Shown here in pieces: positions 13,701-28,700 of a DNA stretch of 64,000 nucleotides (the first letter of the stretch is position 1; each line of letters starts with the position of its first letter). The stretch comes from Acanthaster planci. Its lineage: Eukaryota > Echinodermata > Asteroidea > Valvatida > Acanthasteridae. A model generated the notes under the pieces. The model did no database searches. It saw nothing but the letters and a program-made list of their open reading frames with translations, and was not told the DNA's origin. The DNA lies in the NCBI RefSeq assembly GCF_001949145.1, contig NW_019091474.1, forward strand, positions 823,343 through 887,342, given 5' to 3'. The translations under genes and the position numbers were made by a program.

Positions 13701-16700
13701 AAATAGCAATATACCAAACAGCAAATATGCTGCTAAAGGGCCAGAGAGGTTGAATTTGATATGTCATTTAAGAAAAATACGGAAAAGAATTATCGGTTGT
13801 TTGGAGCTTTAAAGGGACCGTGAAAGAGAAATATATTACTAAATCCCTTGAAATTGCACCTTTGGGTTTCAATTTACCTCATTTTAAATTTCTGTTTTCC
13901 AATTTTAAACCATATTTTGGAACCCTTATGGTTTTTATGTCAATGGATATGCATGATGAAAATCATGATGTCATCCAAGGCACTAAGCCTGAATGGTGCA
14001 CTGGTTAGTGCACAGGAAATTCATAGATTTTTCTAAAATCTATGTTATGGTAGATTTTATTTCCTTTGGCAATTTATTGTTGTGTAAGTATACGGCAAAA
14101 AGCAAGCAAGCAATTTCATTTTCGTAGAAATGGTTTCAGATAACAAATTTGGGCTTCACAATTTGAACATAAAGACATGCAACCCAAACCATGTCTTCCT
14201 GGATTTACATCAAAGCAAAAGCGCCCTCACTTGTCCAGAAATGCTTGGTCAATTTGGAATGTTTGAAAAAGTGCTCTTTTCAGTTCACGTAATTCAAAAA
14301 AGATGTCAAACAATCTGCATGCAGTGAAGAAGAGTACAGAGATATACAAAAAGTGAACAAAGAAGAAATTAATTTCATAGATCCTTTAATTTGATTTTCA
14401 CGGCTGAAGAAAGCACTTAATTGTTCCAAATTCACCTATTCAGTTCTTAGAATTCTTGTTCCCAGGTCCGGCCATGCTGCCTGTATGATGTATAACGACA
14501 GGTGAAGAGTTGGTGCATGGAAATTAGAATTCACACGCAGCACCAACGAGTGGGGACTGTAATAGTTATTGCAGATTTCAAACGAGTATTTAAATAGAGT
14601 GCATCCCTAATTAGCCTTGCCTAGCGAGAATCATCTCCACACGTGTATGACGAGTGCCTAATGACTTCGAGGATTGTGTTACGACCGCAAGTGATGTATG
14701 CAGTGGAGATTGCGGGAGATTAGAGACAACGTCAGGTGTATCTGGACGCGCGTGCGCAGTACGTTTAAAGGTACAGTCCATCATTTGTCGTTGTCTAAAA
14801 GGTAACTGCCGAATGAACTGTTGAAGAGGATACTTGTAATAAGGAGAGTTATGGCACTAAACTCCTTGAGAAATTATTCTTTCTGGCAAGGCATCATTTT
14901 GAATAGAACAATTAAAGAAGGTCATTTCCAAAGATGCGTCTAAACACGCATTCGTAGAAATTACCGTCAGCAGTTCGGAGTTAATTCGGGGAATTAAAGC
15001 GCGCGCAAACGGTGGCAGGACGTACGCGTGCGCGCGGTTAGAATAATTCGTCAGTTCAATCAATGGGAACGTGTCCCAGACGCTGAATTCGACTGCAAGT
15101 CCAACATATGAGCCTGCATCTTTTGATTGGAAATCGAAGTCCTAGGATATTTGCCACAAAGCAGTGTTCTGTAACATCTTACTATGCTGCCGCGCAGAAT
15201 ATGGAGGCATTTCAATTAAACTTGAGGGTCTGAATGGCTGCTGACAGGCCAGTTCTTTTGTTTCACTGGGTATGCACAAAGGAGGTTTCCCTGTGGAACA
15301 AATGAACTGCCATGCAAGAGATTACTACTGTATAAGCAAAGCCTCTAATACGCACTTTCAACAAATATGCCAAGGAGATTCCAGAGGTAACAAAATTCAT
15401 TAACAGAAAAGCAAAACAATCATCAACGGAGGAAGGNNNNNNNNNNNNNNNNNNNNNNNNNNNNNNNNNNNNNNNNNNNNNNNNNNNNNNNNNNNNNNNN
15501 NNNNNNNNNNNNNNNNNNNNNNNNNNNNNNNNNNNNNNNNNNNNNNNNNNNNNNNNNNNNNNNNNNNNNNNNNNNNNNNNNNNNNNNNNNNNNNNNNNNN
15601 NNNNNNNNNNNNNNNNNNNCTCCGTCTCATACCTTGCTCCATATGGAGGAAGGGGCCATATGCTGCGGTTTCTTTAAGCAGATTGGTATTCTTTTATATG
15701 AAAGGGAGGGCAGGCACTCCTTTTGAAACACCCACCTGCACCGCACACGTGCAATGTGGTTCTACGCACGTCAGTGGTTCCATGCACGAATGCAAACGGT
15801 CAAACATCTTTGAAGAACTGAAAACACAGCAAACGCACTTCGTCACGCATAAAACTATTGCACTCGACTGTGCCAACTGAAATTTAAGCTCAATGTGCAG
15901 GTGTCACGCTCTTGCTAATGGCACTATTGACACTGACAGTAGACAAACCGCGATCAGAAGGGCGATGAACCGAAGAACCACGGCGATATTATTTAACCAT
16001 TCCGCGCTGATTGGCTGGTATTAGCCAAAGAGCCGTGTTGTTGGATATCAACCGTCGCGCACCAGTGTTGTAGGACTCGAGCCCAGGAGTCGGACTCGAG
16101 TCGGTTTTGCCGTGACTCGGATCGACTCGAGTCACTTTGGAAAATGACTCGTAACTCGAGTCATGTATTTTCCTAAAAAGAAAAAAAAATCAAAATTTTT
16201 GAAACGAATGTAACATTTCTTTATTTTTAATGTAACTCAACGCCATGAAGTGTCTGGTTAAACACCTCTGTAAGCTTCTAGCTGTACTAAACACTATCGG
16301 GTTACTTGAATATGGGCCCTTGCACAGAGGGTTAAAATAACGTGATTAAGTAATACCTGCTTGTATAGTCAAAGTTTTCATGGTGGATTCTTTTTCTTTC
16401 AGATAAAAAGCTATCTTTTCGTGTGACATTAACCATAGCTCTTTGGAAAGTGATAAATTAACCTAATTTAGCTAATTTGGTTAGCAAGGCAATAAAAAAT
16501 AAGTAGGGTTTAACATGTATATATACATGTATATTTTTTTATTGCTTTATTGTCAAGCAAAAACCACATAATTCTGGGTATGCGCAGCAAAAAGCCCCCA
16601 GATAGGTCGATAACTTAAAATAAGCGACTCACGACTCGGACTCGAGGCTTGTGACTTACGACTCAGACTCGAGGAACTGTGACTCGCAACTCGGATTCGA

Positions 16701-19700
16701 CACTGGTGACTCGACTACAATTCTGTCACGGACTGAATAAAATGGTTGGGTGCTCCTGGTCGTGCCCTCGACTTTTCTCGCGGGGCGCTGCATGTTGTGG
16801 TAAAAAAGTCTATAACATAATGATTTGTAAACTGAGCGAGTTTCCGCCTTGTGTGTGTTATTAAAATGAAAACTATCGCGCGGCAATGTTGTATGTACTG
16901 TGCGCGTTTCTAGTCATAGCGACCGCCATATCCGTGTAACGGCAGAGTGAGACGCGACGGGGGGCGTCTTCTTTGATCACGATGATGGTCACGTGCGCTA
17001 TCCGGGAACACTACCCGTGGTGTGCGCTGTACGACAAGATTACGCGATTAAAGTTTGCCTTGAAATGTTACCGTACACAATAGCGTTTTAGTTGTTTTTA
17101 ATGGCTTCAAGTACACTATTTACACGATCCACAACCTTTACTGTGGACATAAATTCTGATACATTAGTTACAATATATTACGTTTTAAACTTGGATTTTT
17201 ACACACTGTAACACACACTTCTGAATCCTAAAGAACGAGATCTCTGTTTCGCTTTGTATGATAACACTCTCCCGTGGACTTAACATACACACATATTTCT
17301 AAGCTGCCAGTTTTGAACAAATAAATTAATATTAGGGAGAAAGAATCGTTCGGTCCTTTTTTTTACTTTCCTGTGTAAGACTGTTGTAGGCCTACAGGAA
17401 AACTACAAACGGGCGTATTCATTGTGAATTACTGATTTTATGCTGAATGTTGGGATATTCACTTGAAAGGAGGACCGAATATTCGAATGTTCAATTATTC
17501 GAAATGACTCAGCCCAAACAGGCATGGAGTCAGAGGCAGGATCACAACCCACGCCCAAATTTGGAGCTTGTTTGTTTCACACGGATTTGGATCGCGATCA
17601 GTGATCCCAGAGCTGGTTCGCGCTATCCATTAGGCGGCCTCTGATGTCAGCAAACCAACGTAGGATCAATGATCGCGATCCGGATCCGCGTGAAACAAAT
17701 AGGCCCCTTAATTTTAAGTCTTCAAAACTTGACTCCAGGATTTGAATCTGAACAACCCAACATTACAGCACTGGAGCTGAAAAAGACACTGTTTTATCCT
17801 GCGGCAATATCGTGCATTTTATAAACTGGATTGTGACTGTTTACCTAATATTGTTTGCACCCAGCGACAATTATAAATGTATTTGCTTGTTTACAATGTA
17901 AAAGGGCTCCCCTGAATCACATACAAGAACAACATATTTATTAGAACAATTTATATCAGCATTCGAAGGCAGTATTTCAGCATACATGATGCTATATATA
18001 TTATACACAAGCAAATTTTATTCGATTCGAAATCGGGTTTGGCGTTGATCAGTCATCGTTGATATATGCGTTTTACTTGCGCGTTGCGTATTTACGTGTC
18101 CGTCGAAGTTACACCCTGGACAACGCACACGTGTTTTATGTTAACTGAGTCGTTTTTGTTTCTGAGAGTGAAACGCATGAACGAATCGTGTACGCAACGC
18201 ACCCAAGAAACCCAAAAAAGGCACCTTAAGTTCCACAAAGACGAACAACAAAGGGGGGATATGGTAAACATAAACAGAGACAAAAGACATATTGTGCAAC
18301 TAGTCTCAATAAATGAGAATCGTAAATTACCGCCGCTTTGCAAATTTCCCACGGTTTGAAAAATCCTGCTGTAAAGTTATTGTTAAATACTCAACCCCGA
18401 CACACGCTTCATTTTATAAGCGTATATTTCATTTTTAAATTATTCGCCCCCTTTTCTGACGTTAATAATGTTGGGAACTGCGTAGACGGTGTGTCCATAT
18501 ATACTGCTGAATATGCGAAATGCAAATGATTCAATTAATTCCTGCTCTATCCAGCGATCAAACAAAATCTAATTTATTCAGAAGTAATGAACAAGGTGGT
18601 GTACAGGGAGAAGAGGTTTTTTTTTTTTTTTTTTTTCAAGCACTTATTTGACGAGTCTGTGGAAGGAAGTGAGACAGAATGTGACAGAATCTCACATCGC
18701 ACATCACAAGTGCTGTAGTCGAGTGTCACATCAGCCATGGGTAAATCACAAGCCCTCGTTATCCAACTAGCCTATAAACAAGAAAGGCCATACTTGCGCC
18801 CCGAGGCGGCGCCAATTAAACCTCCTAGGAAACGGGCTGCTACTCCCAGCAGGCCCTCCCTGTCACCCTGCGCGGGGTGATTGTGTCTTGCATGACGTAC
18901 ATCGCACATTGGTTGGGGGGCAACGCGAGAGCAGTGTCTGGAAGTGTATGCGACCTGTTAAAATGCTACATGACGTGAATTTTACATGGTTTATGCAAAC
19001 ATCCATTCCCCTGGAAAGTATGCTGCTAGAGCCACAATTGAGTTACAGACTTTAAATAAACGTCCATTTTCAGTTTCACAAGGATACAAAAACTGAGTGA
19101 TAGGTCAAAATGAAGAGACGCAGTTGGCTCACACTAAATACAAGTTTAACATGGCGTAGGCCTAAAGCCTCATCCCGTGGGATACATAATTCCACATACA
19201 TGCATACTGAAAATTGTTACGTCATAGTCTATTGGTATAGGATTTAACATGTAGACTGAACATGTAGTTAATTGATGACATTTGAGCTCATTTCTACATG
19301 TATGCGGTGAATCAACTATAAAATCAATAGTGATCATGATATTATTTGTTCCAAGATGAAATGTTCTAAGTCTCCTTCGGTTTATCTCGCGTTATATTCA
19401 TCAATTTTCCAAGGTTGATATGAACGAATTTCATCAGGTGATGTCAAGTGTCCCCTGGGATACATGCACTGTTGAGGGTGATATTATTGATACTCGAGCT
19501 GGATTGAAGGATCATTTTCCTCCTGCATTTAGCAATGCCGTTCCCAAAATAAAGATTAAAGGGAAACGCAAAGTTCCGGGGATTACGCCTGAGGTCCTTA
19601 GATTGTCTAAATCCAAGAACTGATAATATAAATCGGCCATTTGTAGTAAACAAAACGTTTGAAATGGGAAATGTATTAGACCTGCAGAAACGAGGTTAGA

Positions 19701-22700
19701 AAATTTACAAGGCAGGCCTGTTCAGAATATGTTTTTGACTTATCAGACAGCTGTCATCATGATCCAAAACAGTTCCGGTCTTTCACAAGTTGAAATGGTC
19801 TAGCTCAGCTTGTGACAATTTTGTCATTTATGGCAGTGAAGTCAGTTATGGTCAAGAAATTTGCGGACAAGATTCTGTAGTAATTTTTAGCTGGCTCCTA
19901 TACCGCTGATTGTGCTCATTTGTTTAACAATTGTGGTGCAATGCAGCGTGCTGCTCCACTCCTGAGTGACATATTGCTTCCTCATCAGAAGTGCCAAAAA
20001 TTCTGTTATACCTAAAGCAAGAAACGTCTTTTGGTCCCGACGAGATCTCACCTAAGATGATGAAACTTGCCGCTTCCTAAATTTCTGGTACCTTATGCAA
20101 AATAATCAATATGTCTTTACGTTCAGGTTTGATCCGGTTGACTGGAAATGTGCCAATGTTGTTCCTTTACATAAGTCAGGCAACGAAAATGATATATGTA
20201 ATTATCGCCCGATTTCGCTATGTTCTGTTACTGTCTTGTTCGGTTCTGGAGACTGTTGTTTAGATAGACTTTATCGGCATATTTCCCCACACGATGTCCA
20301 GTCAACAACTCATCATGGCTTCTGGTAAAGTAAAGCTTGTGTTACTCGGGTGTCTGATTTATTCCATCATTGGGCAGAAACTTTGGATAACATAGCCCCC
20401 CTCGAGGCTGGTCCCGGGCCTTTGATGAGGTCGATCACCAGCTTTGGTTGCAGAAACTTCTTAAATTCAATATATGTGGCAGCACCTTACAGTGGCTGTG
20501 TAGTTACCTGACTCGCAACGGGTGACCTTGAAGGGATGTTGCTCATCCTGGGCGAGGGGTCGTTATTGGGGTCCTCATGGTTTTTTCTTGGACCAGTTTT
20601 GTTTAATGTGTTTGTCTTTGATGTACCATTGTGTTCAGTCTGTAGTGCCACAGAAGGCCTATGCTAAAGATACGTTACCGCATTATCAACACTCCTACTG
20701 ATGAAGTGATTCTGCAAAATGACCTTGATACGATTCATACCTGGAGTGTGCAAAATAAGATGAACTTAAACAGCAACAAATGTAAAATTATGCACGTCAT
20801 TAGATGTAGAACCCCAGTATCAAGAATGTATCATGTCAATAATAATGTTTTGGAAGTTGTTATTTGTTCACTTGGGCGTATAAAACATAAACTAACTAGG
20901 ACTATTTTCGATGAACGCACTGCTTCATATAGTTATCACCTAGTTAGTTTAGGCAAATCGTGACTTCATTTAAGAATGTGGTATCTCTCTTACATATTTG
21001 TTTGTACAGGCGTGGCATACATAGTGTGGACATCTGCACAAAAGAAGTCCACATAATGCAGGGTACGATGGCGTTGTGTGGACTTGCTCATGTCCACACA
21101 AGGTTCCCCCCTCTCTGGAAAAGACGTTTAAAGGCATTTTGGGGTAGGGGTCATCTATGCTAAAAGGAAGAGGAATAGTCAACGAAACCTTGTACAAAAA
21201 GCCAGCTGAAAATCGTGTCCCCAGTTCAAGAAAAACAAGTATTTTCACTGAGTTTTCTTAACTGCACGAAAACAAAGGAATGTCCACAGTAGGTATGTAA
21301 CGTAAACATGGGTGTGTTTGTATGGGCTATACGATCAACCAGTTTTCCATTATTTATCGATCAATAGTCGTAAAAATGACACACGTCATTTTAATTACCC
21401 GATTGCCAGAACTGGTGCTTTTAAACATTCGGTTTTTCTTAGATTTTCCCGTACATGGATTTCGCTCCCGCAACAAGTTAGTTCTTTTTAATTTGAACAG
21501 TTTAAAAACGATGCTTAAACCCGCTTTAGACAGTTTAGTGGATGTATATTAAGTATCATTCTGTGCACCATGCAGTCGCTGCTGAAGCAGGGGTTCCTTG
21601 GCTTGCTTCTCTATGTGGGTTTGGGTTATTTGAGGTTGGATTTTATCATTTACTTTCTTTTTGTATTGTTCGTGTAGTCTATTCGTGGACAGGCACTTGC
21701 AACCATCTTCAGTGGGTTTTATGGCTTATCCTTTCTTGTAATGTCTTTTTCTTTTCGTTTTTCTTTACGAGATTATGCTGATGGAGTCGGGAACCTTTCG
21801 ATAAGCCTTAATTCGGCTTTTCAGGCATGCTTCCCGCGGGCCCGCACATGGCACATTTTTGGGCTTTGTGTTTTGTGCTATTCAAGAGATTTGTTCAAGT
21901 TTCTTGTTTTTGTTGTATATATTTATATAATTTTGAGTGTACGATCTCTGTTTGAAGTTTTTATCTTAATATTTGTAATTTTTATAAATGTGTTGTCATT
22001 TGTCCATGTTTCTTGCCCGAAAAAGTTATCTAAATAAAAATGAAATAAATATAAAACAACGAAAAACGAGGTTCTTTAACCAGCAGAAATGATGAAAGCT
22101 GCACCCTGCTTATGTAAATAATAATTAATGTCTTCCCCGTATTTCAATTCTGTACAATATTCAATGACCACTCTCCGCAGTGTACGCGTACGGAAATGAG
22201 GCACACTGAAAACGCATTTACGGAATGAAGCCTCAGATTGCAACACACGTCACTACGCTAAGCTAAACATTATAAAGGGCTGCACCCAATATTCAACGGC
22301 CTTCTGGCGTATCAACAGCAGTGCTGCCATCCGCTGACATAGAATGTCATTAATGTGAGTGAAAAAAACCCTCATGGCACAAAAAAACTGTACACGAAAA
22401 AGGCTTGTAACTAAACAGGACCTTGCCATAGATTCCTGCGTGAGTAGAAACTGCATGCTGTTTACTGACATTGACGAACACGAGAAGCCTTTTAACTGGA
22501 GAGAAATCTGCAATGTGTTTTTGAGTGAGTGCGAAGAGGCTGCATACTGTTTATGGGAGCAAGCATTAGGGAGGAAAATCTTCGCGTGCTGCAAACAGAA
22601 GCGGTCATTTATTATGTAGAAGGAAGGGTAGAAAAACACACATGAACGTTTCCAGTCGCCAAAAGACTCTTTGCCTTAACTAATAGGCAAAATCGAAAAA

Positions 22701-25700
22701 GATTCCGTCATCTGTGAGTAAATGAATTTGCTGAGAATTAAACATTAAGAGTAAACGTTGATTATTGTGCAATCACTGGTTTGCTGATTCATCTTTTTGC
22801 TCATTTTCACCCATGGCAGCTTATATAGAAAAACGAGGATATTTCGAGTTCTGTACACCCCGAGCAGTTTCTTTTTCTAACTAATACTTGAATCAAGGGG
22901 TGCATGTTACAAGGCGTTTTCTTTCTTGGGTGGCTGTCTCTGAACTGTCAATGCCATTCACTCGGGATAGTTATGTTCTGTTTCCTGTACTTGTGTAAAT
23001 TCCAAAGAACTCGTACGCCATTGTTCAAAACTACAATTATTGTACGGAGGCCTCTCCTGATCATCGATTTATAGGATGATTACGTGAGTTCTTACCTACA
23101 AAGACAACTGCATCCTCTCAATCACTTTTATTCAGGATTCCTTACATGTAAAGACAACAAAATAGGTCGATAACTCACAAATGAAAAACCAATCCGTATT
23201 TTTACACGCCACTTTTACTTGGATGATGAATGTTGATTGTTTATTTTTGTTAAAATTGTGTGTGCTTTCTTTTCTGCTACTTTTCCAGTTCAGAGGAGCG
23301 AATCTGTTTCTGACATTTTTGGAAAGCTTTGAAAACTACGGGGACGTGATCACGTCTCACCTTGACAGCACGGGACAAGGCCCCCTGACAGTGTCACATA
23401 CCAACTACAGTAAGTTCGCGGCATTATGGACCATTTTCGTTGGCGGCCATAATTTCCGCTACCTGGTGTTACACATAACTCTAATATGCTTTCAGGAATC
23501 GACATGGCCTACTTGGCAAGACCTCCTTTTTGTTATTTGCTTCTACAATAGACCGATTGCGCCCGGTAAGTCCTGTGACCTACAAACATCAGCTAACATT
23601 GCGTCCCCCCTTAACAAAGTGTGTCATAATTGTCATTTACCAAAAATGAAGCCGGCGATCGGTTGAGTACTCAGACTACTGATGTGCTGAGCACTACACC
23701 GAAAGCTGGCATATATGTTGGTAAACAGCACCTATGACACACAATCAGTCCATTGTCGGAGTCGTTATGTGTGATTCCTTGGTCTGCTGGGAAGGTAGAT
23801 TGCTTCGTCGTGCCTTTAATTATTTAGGGTACCGTTGCTGTTATGGAGGGTTACATCTTGTGGATAAGTCGCTTTCCGTTACCGCCTACTGTTGTTGTTG
23901 TTTGGCTGTGCAAATGAGCGTTTATATATCAGTCGTGCTTCAATTTGTCCGCAGAATCAATCTTCGAAGTAGTGCACGATAGCCGAGACCTTACCCACGA
24001 ATTTAGTGACTACTCGACAAAGGTGATCATTCCCCGGACGGTACTTGCTCGACAAGGTAAAGAGAGAAATAGAAAGTATTGTTCCCAAGCAAAATTTTAT
24101 GCTTTGCTGTCAGGAGGGACATTGTCTCAACCGCACACACATTCACATGTTCGCTCCTTGCTGAAAATGTAGATATGTTGGAAAAGTGCATTTTTCTGAG
24201 GTCTTGAGAACAAAGTTTTGGTACAGGCATATTTTCATTAATCTTTCTCGCTAAAGAGCCAAAATCCACAGAAAGGAGTGAGCGTTAAATATCAACAGCA
24301 GCTACTGTAGTGTGCCGATACAAACACCGACATCGACCCTAGAGGGCGATATCGTGCCATATGCATGCAATCAAACTGAAATGAACTGTACGCTCATCTA
24401 CGAGTACGGGATGGGTCCGTGAGCTTAAAGGGATCATGCAATGACATGGGTGTCGCCAGGTTTTGTTCGGGGGGGGCACCACTTCTTCCCAGGGCGATTT
24501 CCGGGGGAGGGGGCAAAGCAATCGCGTCAGCAGCGAACTGATGAACCATTAATGGTAAAAACTGGTCAAGTTTGAGAGTTTTTTCCCAGCAAATTGGCAA
24601 TCATTCTATTTCATCCTTTTTCCCCTTTTAATTTTCAGTTTTTCCGCGGGGGGGGTCCCAGCCCCCGGCTACAATCATGCGCAATGTATTTTTCGAAACA
24701 GCCTTCGCTAGCAAACCTCTGTATCTTAATAACTTTATTGTTTGGATTTTTGTCTTGCAGTTTCAAAGGAGATTATTAGGGTTCCACTTTAGGTTTCATG
24801 CCAATGGAAACTCTATCTTTATAAGCAGAACTGTGAAATCATCCCGGGAAGAAAACCCCAATGTCATTTGAACAAAAAATGCTTTGTTCCTTCTTTGGGT
24901 TATTAATAGTCGTGGAAGTACATGATAAATAACTAATGTTTTTAATTAGCAAATTTTAGTTTCAAAATTTTTAAACAAATTATTATTTTATTATCTTCCC
25001 AGATGTACATCATGTACAGCAATAGCGCCGTCAGTTTTCCAGTAAAGAATCGAAAGTTTTATACGTTTCAAAAATGCATTTCCAAGTAAACGCAACACGA
25101 AGGGGGGGGTAATATAATTTTCAAAGAAGGGGAGTTTAAAAGTTATGTAGCAAAGCCTCTGTAAAAAAAGTCATTACTGCGGCCCTTTCAATCACTAGTT
25201 GTCATCTGCACACCCGAATCGGCCTGTAAAAATGACTTAGACCTCCAGTCTACAAGGTGATACTTTTCTCATCAGCGGGCCCAAATATTTGCAGGAGACT
25301 ATTAACATCCGTGTATCTAGAGTCCCTGAACTTGCGTCCTCAACACGGCCGAGAAAATTAGTGTTGCCAAAAAGCACACGAAAGCACCTTTTGTTCGCCA
25401 GTTTGACGGGTGGTTGTGTTTGCTCGGACAATATGGACACAATCTGATTTACCGGAAAGATGGATAATGAAGAATCTGGTTATTTTTCTGCGTCTTGAGA
25501 TGTATATTTCTTATACATATGAAAGGTTGCTTTACTACAGCACTTTTGTTGCTTTTTTTCTTTGGCATTTAAGATCACAGTGTCAAATGTCAAATTACAT
25601 GTGTTGCTTTGCTCCTTTATGGTTGATGGCGTTAATTTAACAATTTTTGATTGCCGTAATGCGGATCTGATATTTTTTATCACCCTCGGCATACAGTCCC

Positions 25701-28700
25701 TCACTTGTTAAAACACCATGTCCAACACCAAAACATCAGCCAGGAATTGTTTGCTTATACTTTTAGTTTCATTTCTTTACACTATTTGTCTCAATTGAAG
25801 CAATTCCAGCGATATATAGCTACATCATTCAGACAGCATCAGCTGTTGACTGACGTATGTGCTCTGAGACAGTTGATCGCATTAGCCTAGAGGGTGCTAT
25901 TTGGTTTGGGTAAAATCTGTTGTTTATTAGTCCACATTTGCGCTTCAAACAGTTATTGGGGCCATGCTTTAAAAAGGCTACTGCCAGTTCGCTGCTCCAA
26001 CATTTTATGATCGGTTGAAGTGCACCTCCGACGAGGAGTCAGGTTGGTGGGGAGAATCGAAGCTTTGGGCAAATTCAGCCCTCGATATAGGGAATTTACA
26101 CAGAGTTGTAAAATTCCAGCCCAAAAAATTCCACGAAGCCATTTTTCGATTGTAGAAAAAATGGACTGTGAGGCGGGGACAAGCAATGCATTGCCAATCA
26201 AGTTGTGATGCTGCTCAAGGCAGCGGGGCATACGAGTTTGAATCGACCGGTCACGAGATCCGTCTGGGCTATTGAATTTAGAGACAGAGGTAAAGCAATT
26301 TAGGCGATGTCCTTTGGGTGGTCCCTTAATGTACCTTCCTTTTTGGTTTCCAAATCTAGGTCCCGATAGAAATACCAGTGTCGCCACCTTGGTTTTCGCC
26401 TCAACGATTGTGAGCCTGGTTCCTTCCCAGGTGGACCCTGCAAGGTCAGTGACACTGGAAATCTTCCGGTCCGTTAGCCGCCAGGGTCACTGTCGAATGC
26501 GGCCGAAGTATTCCAAACCCATTTCGTTATTTTTGGGTACTATTGACATATAATCCGCGATAGTGGGCATGTTACTATAGAAACAGCTTCTCTCTGTAGC
26601 GTTACCTGCATGTGTAATTCGTAAAATATTCCTAATTTTTTCCTCTGGGGTGGGGGTGTTGTCTATGTTTCTTCTTTGACGTTAATTTGACTAAGACTAC
26701 CAAGACGGTTTGCACGCCGCCGGGGGACACATTGCAAACGCGCACTGTGCGCATGCACTCAAACGCCCAATTTTCACACACCGTAAAAACAAGTGTTTAT
26801 GTTTGAACGTCTTTTAAACGCCTTTCTGGTAAACACTTGAACTTGTTGTGGTGTAAATAATCCCGACCAAAGACGTTGTGAGATTCAATTCTTTTTAAAC
26901 CAGAGACTTATTGGTGAATTAGCAATTTAGACACAAAGACTCGTTTGGATGTTGATAACCAACACATAAAAACACGTTTTTCTAATGGGAGCACTTTCTG
27001 CACACTACAAACAGTTTTAGGCTGTTTGTAGCATAGAAATGCCACAAGCGGGATCAATATAGGGGACTTGCAATAAATGGAAGCAAGGAAGCAAAACGTT
27101 TTGGGATTCCGTAATATAACCATGGCTTCCTGAGGCTTAACGTTGCATTTTGCCCCTTTTTATACACTTTTACAAGGAAGAGAAATCAAATAAAGACATA
27201 TCGCCTTTCTCTCACCTAAAAAATGCCGCCATTTTAAACTGAGCAATATGTTACACGGCAATTGATTCTTTAGCAAATGGACCCTTATTTGAGGAGCATT
27301 TCTTAATTTTCCTTCCAGTTTGAATGGAAATCCAACTGTAAACACCATTTGACATCAATGGTTTTTATTTGTTCGTGTTACTACAGTATCAACACGGAGA
27401 ATATCAGCTCCGTTCTGGTCTCGTGCAGCATATTTCCCGCCTTGACAACGACGTTTACCGACAGCGTCACCATACAGATGCAGAACGAGCCGGAACTGCC
27501 AAATTCCACCTGTTCGTTTCTTGCTTTCAGCGACCCAGCCAGGTAAAGCTGATGTTGGCTTAGTTCGTTTGACGACCAACTCATCCCCTACAAAATGTTG
27601 GTCAGTTTTCCCTTTAGACGTCTGCAAAAATTATATTCTGTGTATGAGATAAAATTGATCGGTTGTTGACGGATATGGTCGAGTTCAGGTGGCCTGTTCT
27701 TGACACAGGTTTCTGGTTCTAGCGCTCGAACGGCGCGAACACGACTGAAGAACACTGTTTTTGACACAGGATCACACATCACCTCCTCGTCAGGGTTTTA
27801 CGGGAACACACGAAACAACTCATGAGATTTTGATTTTGATTAGCTGCAAAAAAGTAGAGAGATGGCTTCTAAAGCCGAAGACAATGGGAAGTTTTGCCAA
27901 ATTAATATTAATTATTTTCCATAACACAGAAATGAATATTCCTGTTTCAATACAAAAGAATTCAGCCCATCCAAACATTAACTCTCGAAGAACGCACATG
28001 GCCGCCGCCATGCTGCACGTTGCTTGCCACTACAGCCCCGGCGTTCGACCGGCCGACCCACGAACAACAAATCGATTTGTTCGTGAACATCCGGGAACAA
28101 GCCGCGAGAACTAAGCCTAAGTGTCACTAAAATTCTCCACGGTTGCAAGAATAAAATCAATTTAATTGGTATATCTTGACGTGTCGTGTGAAATTGTGGA
28201 GAATTGCGTGAAGACGATGCACGTCGGTCTTGTCGTGTGTTCTGCCTTGTCGTTTCTTCGCCGGTTCGAAGTTGTGGAACTAAGCAATTTCATTATTTTT
28301 CGGAAACAAAATTTTGCTGCATCGCCCTCTGTTGGCTACTGCTTCCATGAGCGTATCAACGCAGTTCCCAGTAAGTAGAGCGAAGCAAGTGAAGCCACTC
28401 TGGGAAGGGAACAATAGCTATTATAAATGCATTGACTGTCAGCTCAATAGAGAATAACGTCCAGAGGATACATATATCATTGTTAAACTTGTCCTTTTGT
28501 GCTTTTAAAACAAAGTTAGATGAGTAGTACTTTTAGAAAAAACTTTGAAATAAAGTAAAAGCGCACACGAGCGAAATAGGAAAGGGTAAAAAGTCAGAAA
28601 TTAATTCAAGCAATATTTGAATGTTGTCATCTACTCTAAATCTATCAAAGGCAGGATGTACGAATCACGACATCACAAATCAAAGATTGTATTGTCAATC

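Larger units (their letters stand above)
12825..23288. other. aGPCR intron of 10.5 kb, repeat-rich
   Basis: Holds a dispersed repeat in two copies (13150-13330, 18040-18215), an assembly gap (15437-15619), a hAT-like element (16063-16725), a small TIR element (17563-17706), a T22 run (about 18615-18636) and a decayed LINE (19400 to about 22065). The GAIN protein reads across it without an obvious missing piece. Confidence 0.6.

Noticed and set aside
24748-24871. Frame reading FHFRFHANGNSIFIS after an AG, like a GAIN beta strand
   Set aside because: The phase needed after 24056 puts a TAG in the frame, no suitable donor follows, and the stretch lies in a repeat. The segment at 26360-26444 fits both phases.
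25953-26387. 144-codon minus-strand frame
   Set aside because: Overlaps the GAIN exon on the other strand and shows no conserved features.
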